Positions 5,889 to 5,936 of a stretch of DNA of 5,936 bases are shown here, piece after piece. Numbering within the stretch: the first letter of the stretch is position 1; each line of letters begins with the position of its first letter. The notes under the pieces were generated by a model. It saw only the letters and a list, made by a program, of their open reading frames with translations. It ran no database searches and was not told where the DNA came from. Where the stretch lies: positions 1 through 5,936 of the forward strand of contig JAXEOR010000134.1 in assembly GCA_034117945.1 (NCBI GenBank), written 5' to 3'. Both the position numbers and the translations under genes were made by a program. The stretch is from SIG438 sp034117945. GTDB taxonomy: Bacteria; Bacillota; Clostridia; HGM11514.

Positions 5889-5936
5889 ATGAATCAGAAC
5901 AAAAAGGAATTTGTGCAAAATCTCGTTTCAAAAATG
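5889..5936 (+). CDS. Partial CDS (first 16 codons), unknown product
   Basis: An open frame starts at ATG 5889, 24 nt after the sulfhydrylase stop, and runs off the right edge. The visible residues are M-N-Q-N-K-K-E-F-V-Q-N-L-V-S-K-M. An AAAGGA (5871-5876) lies 12 nt upstream, a little far for the ATG at 5889. In-frame GTG (5880) and ATG (5877) codons are too close to it. The short gap and lack of a terminator suggest co-transcription with metY. Too little is visible to assign a family. Confidence 0.55.
   Translation, partial: MNQNKKEFVQNLVSKM

Noticed and set aside
1..5936. CRISPR arrays, insertion sequences, tRNA or rRNA genes
   Set aside because: No spaced direct repeats, transposase-like frames, terminal inverted repeats or tRNA-like cloverleaf were seen on reading either strand.

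Overview
The window looks like chromosomal DNA of a low-to-moderate GC member of the Bacillota, most likely class Clostridia. This rests on strong AGGAGG-type ribosome binding sites, TTG start codons with good Shine-Dalgarno sequences, near-consensus sigma-A promoters, and signalling proteins that resemble a three-gene sensory module I recall from clostridial genomes. The genus cannot be read from the sequence. No mobile element, CRISPR array, tRNA or rRNA was seen.

Left two thirds (minus strand, read from about 3966 down to 217): a tight three-gene signalling operon. It has its own promoter (TTGACG, 17 bp, TATAAT) and ends in a rho-independent terminator directly after the last stop codon. 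In transcription order it encodes (i) a polytopic membrane protein of the 'histidine kinase N-terminal 7TM' type whose kinase half has lost the recognisable catalytic motifs, (ii) a membrane sensor histidine kinase with an intact ATP-binding domain but an unusual H-box (H-G-x-x-x-Q), and (iii) a NarL/LuxR-family response regulator with an intact phosphorylation site. The first two genes overlap by ATGA and the last two are 3 nt apart, so translational coupling is likely. The likely working model is that the 7TM protein senses a signal and modulates the second kinase, which controls the response regulator.

Beyond the terminator, a further minus-strand gene begins and runs off the left edge. 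Its first 42 residues look like the start of a receiver domain without the usual acidic pair, so a fourth, atypical regulator may sit here.

Right third (plus strand): a 5' region of about 220 bp with divergent promoters separates the operon from a UPF0178 (YaiI/YqxD) gene. That gene is followed by a PLP-dependent O-acetylhomoserine sulfhydrylase (metY-type) gene driven by a perfect consensus promoter (TTGACA, 17 bp, TATAAT) whose -35 box contains the stop codon of the preceding gene. The first 16 codons of another gene follow and run off the right edge. The link between the signalling operon and the sulfur-assimilation gene is proximity only.
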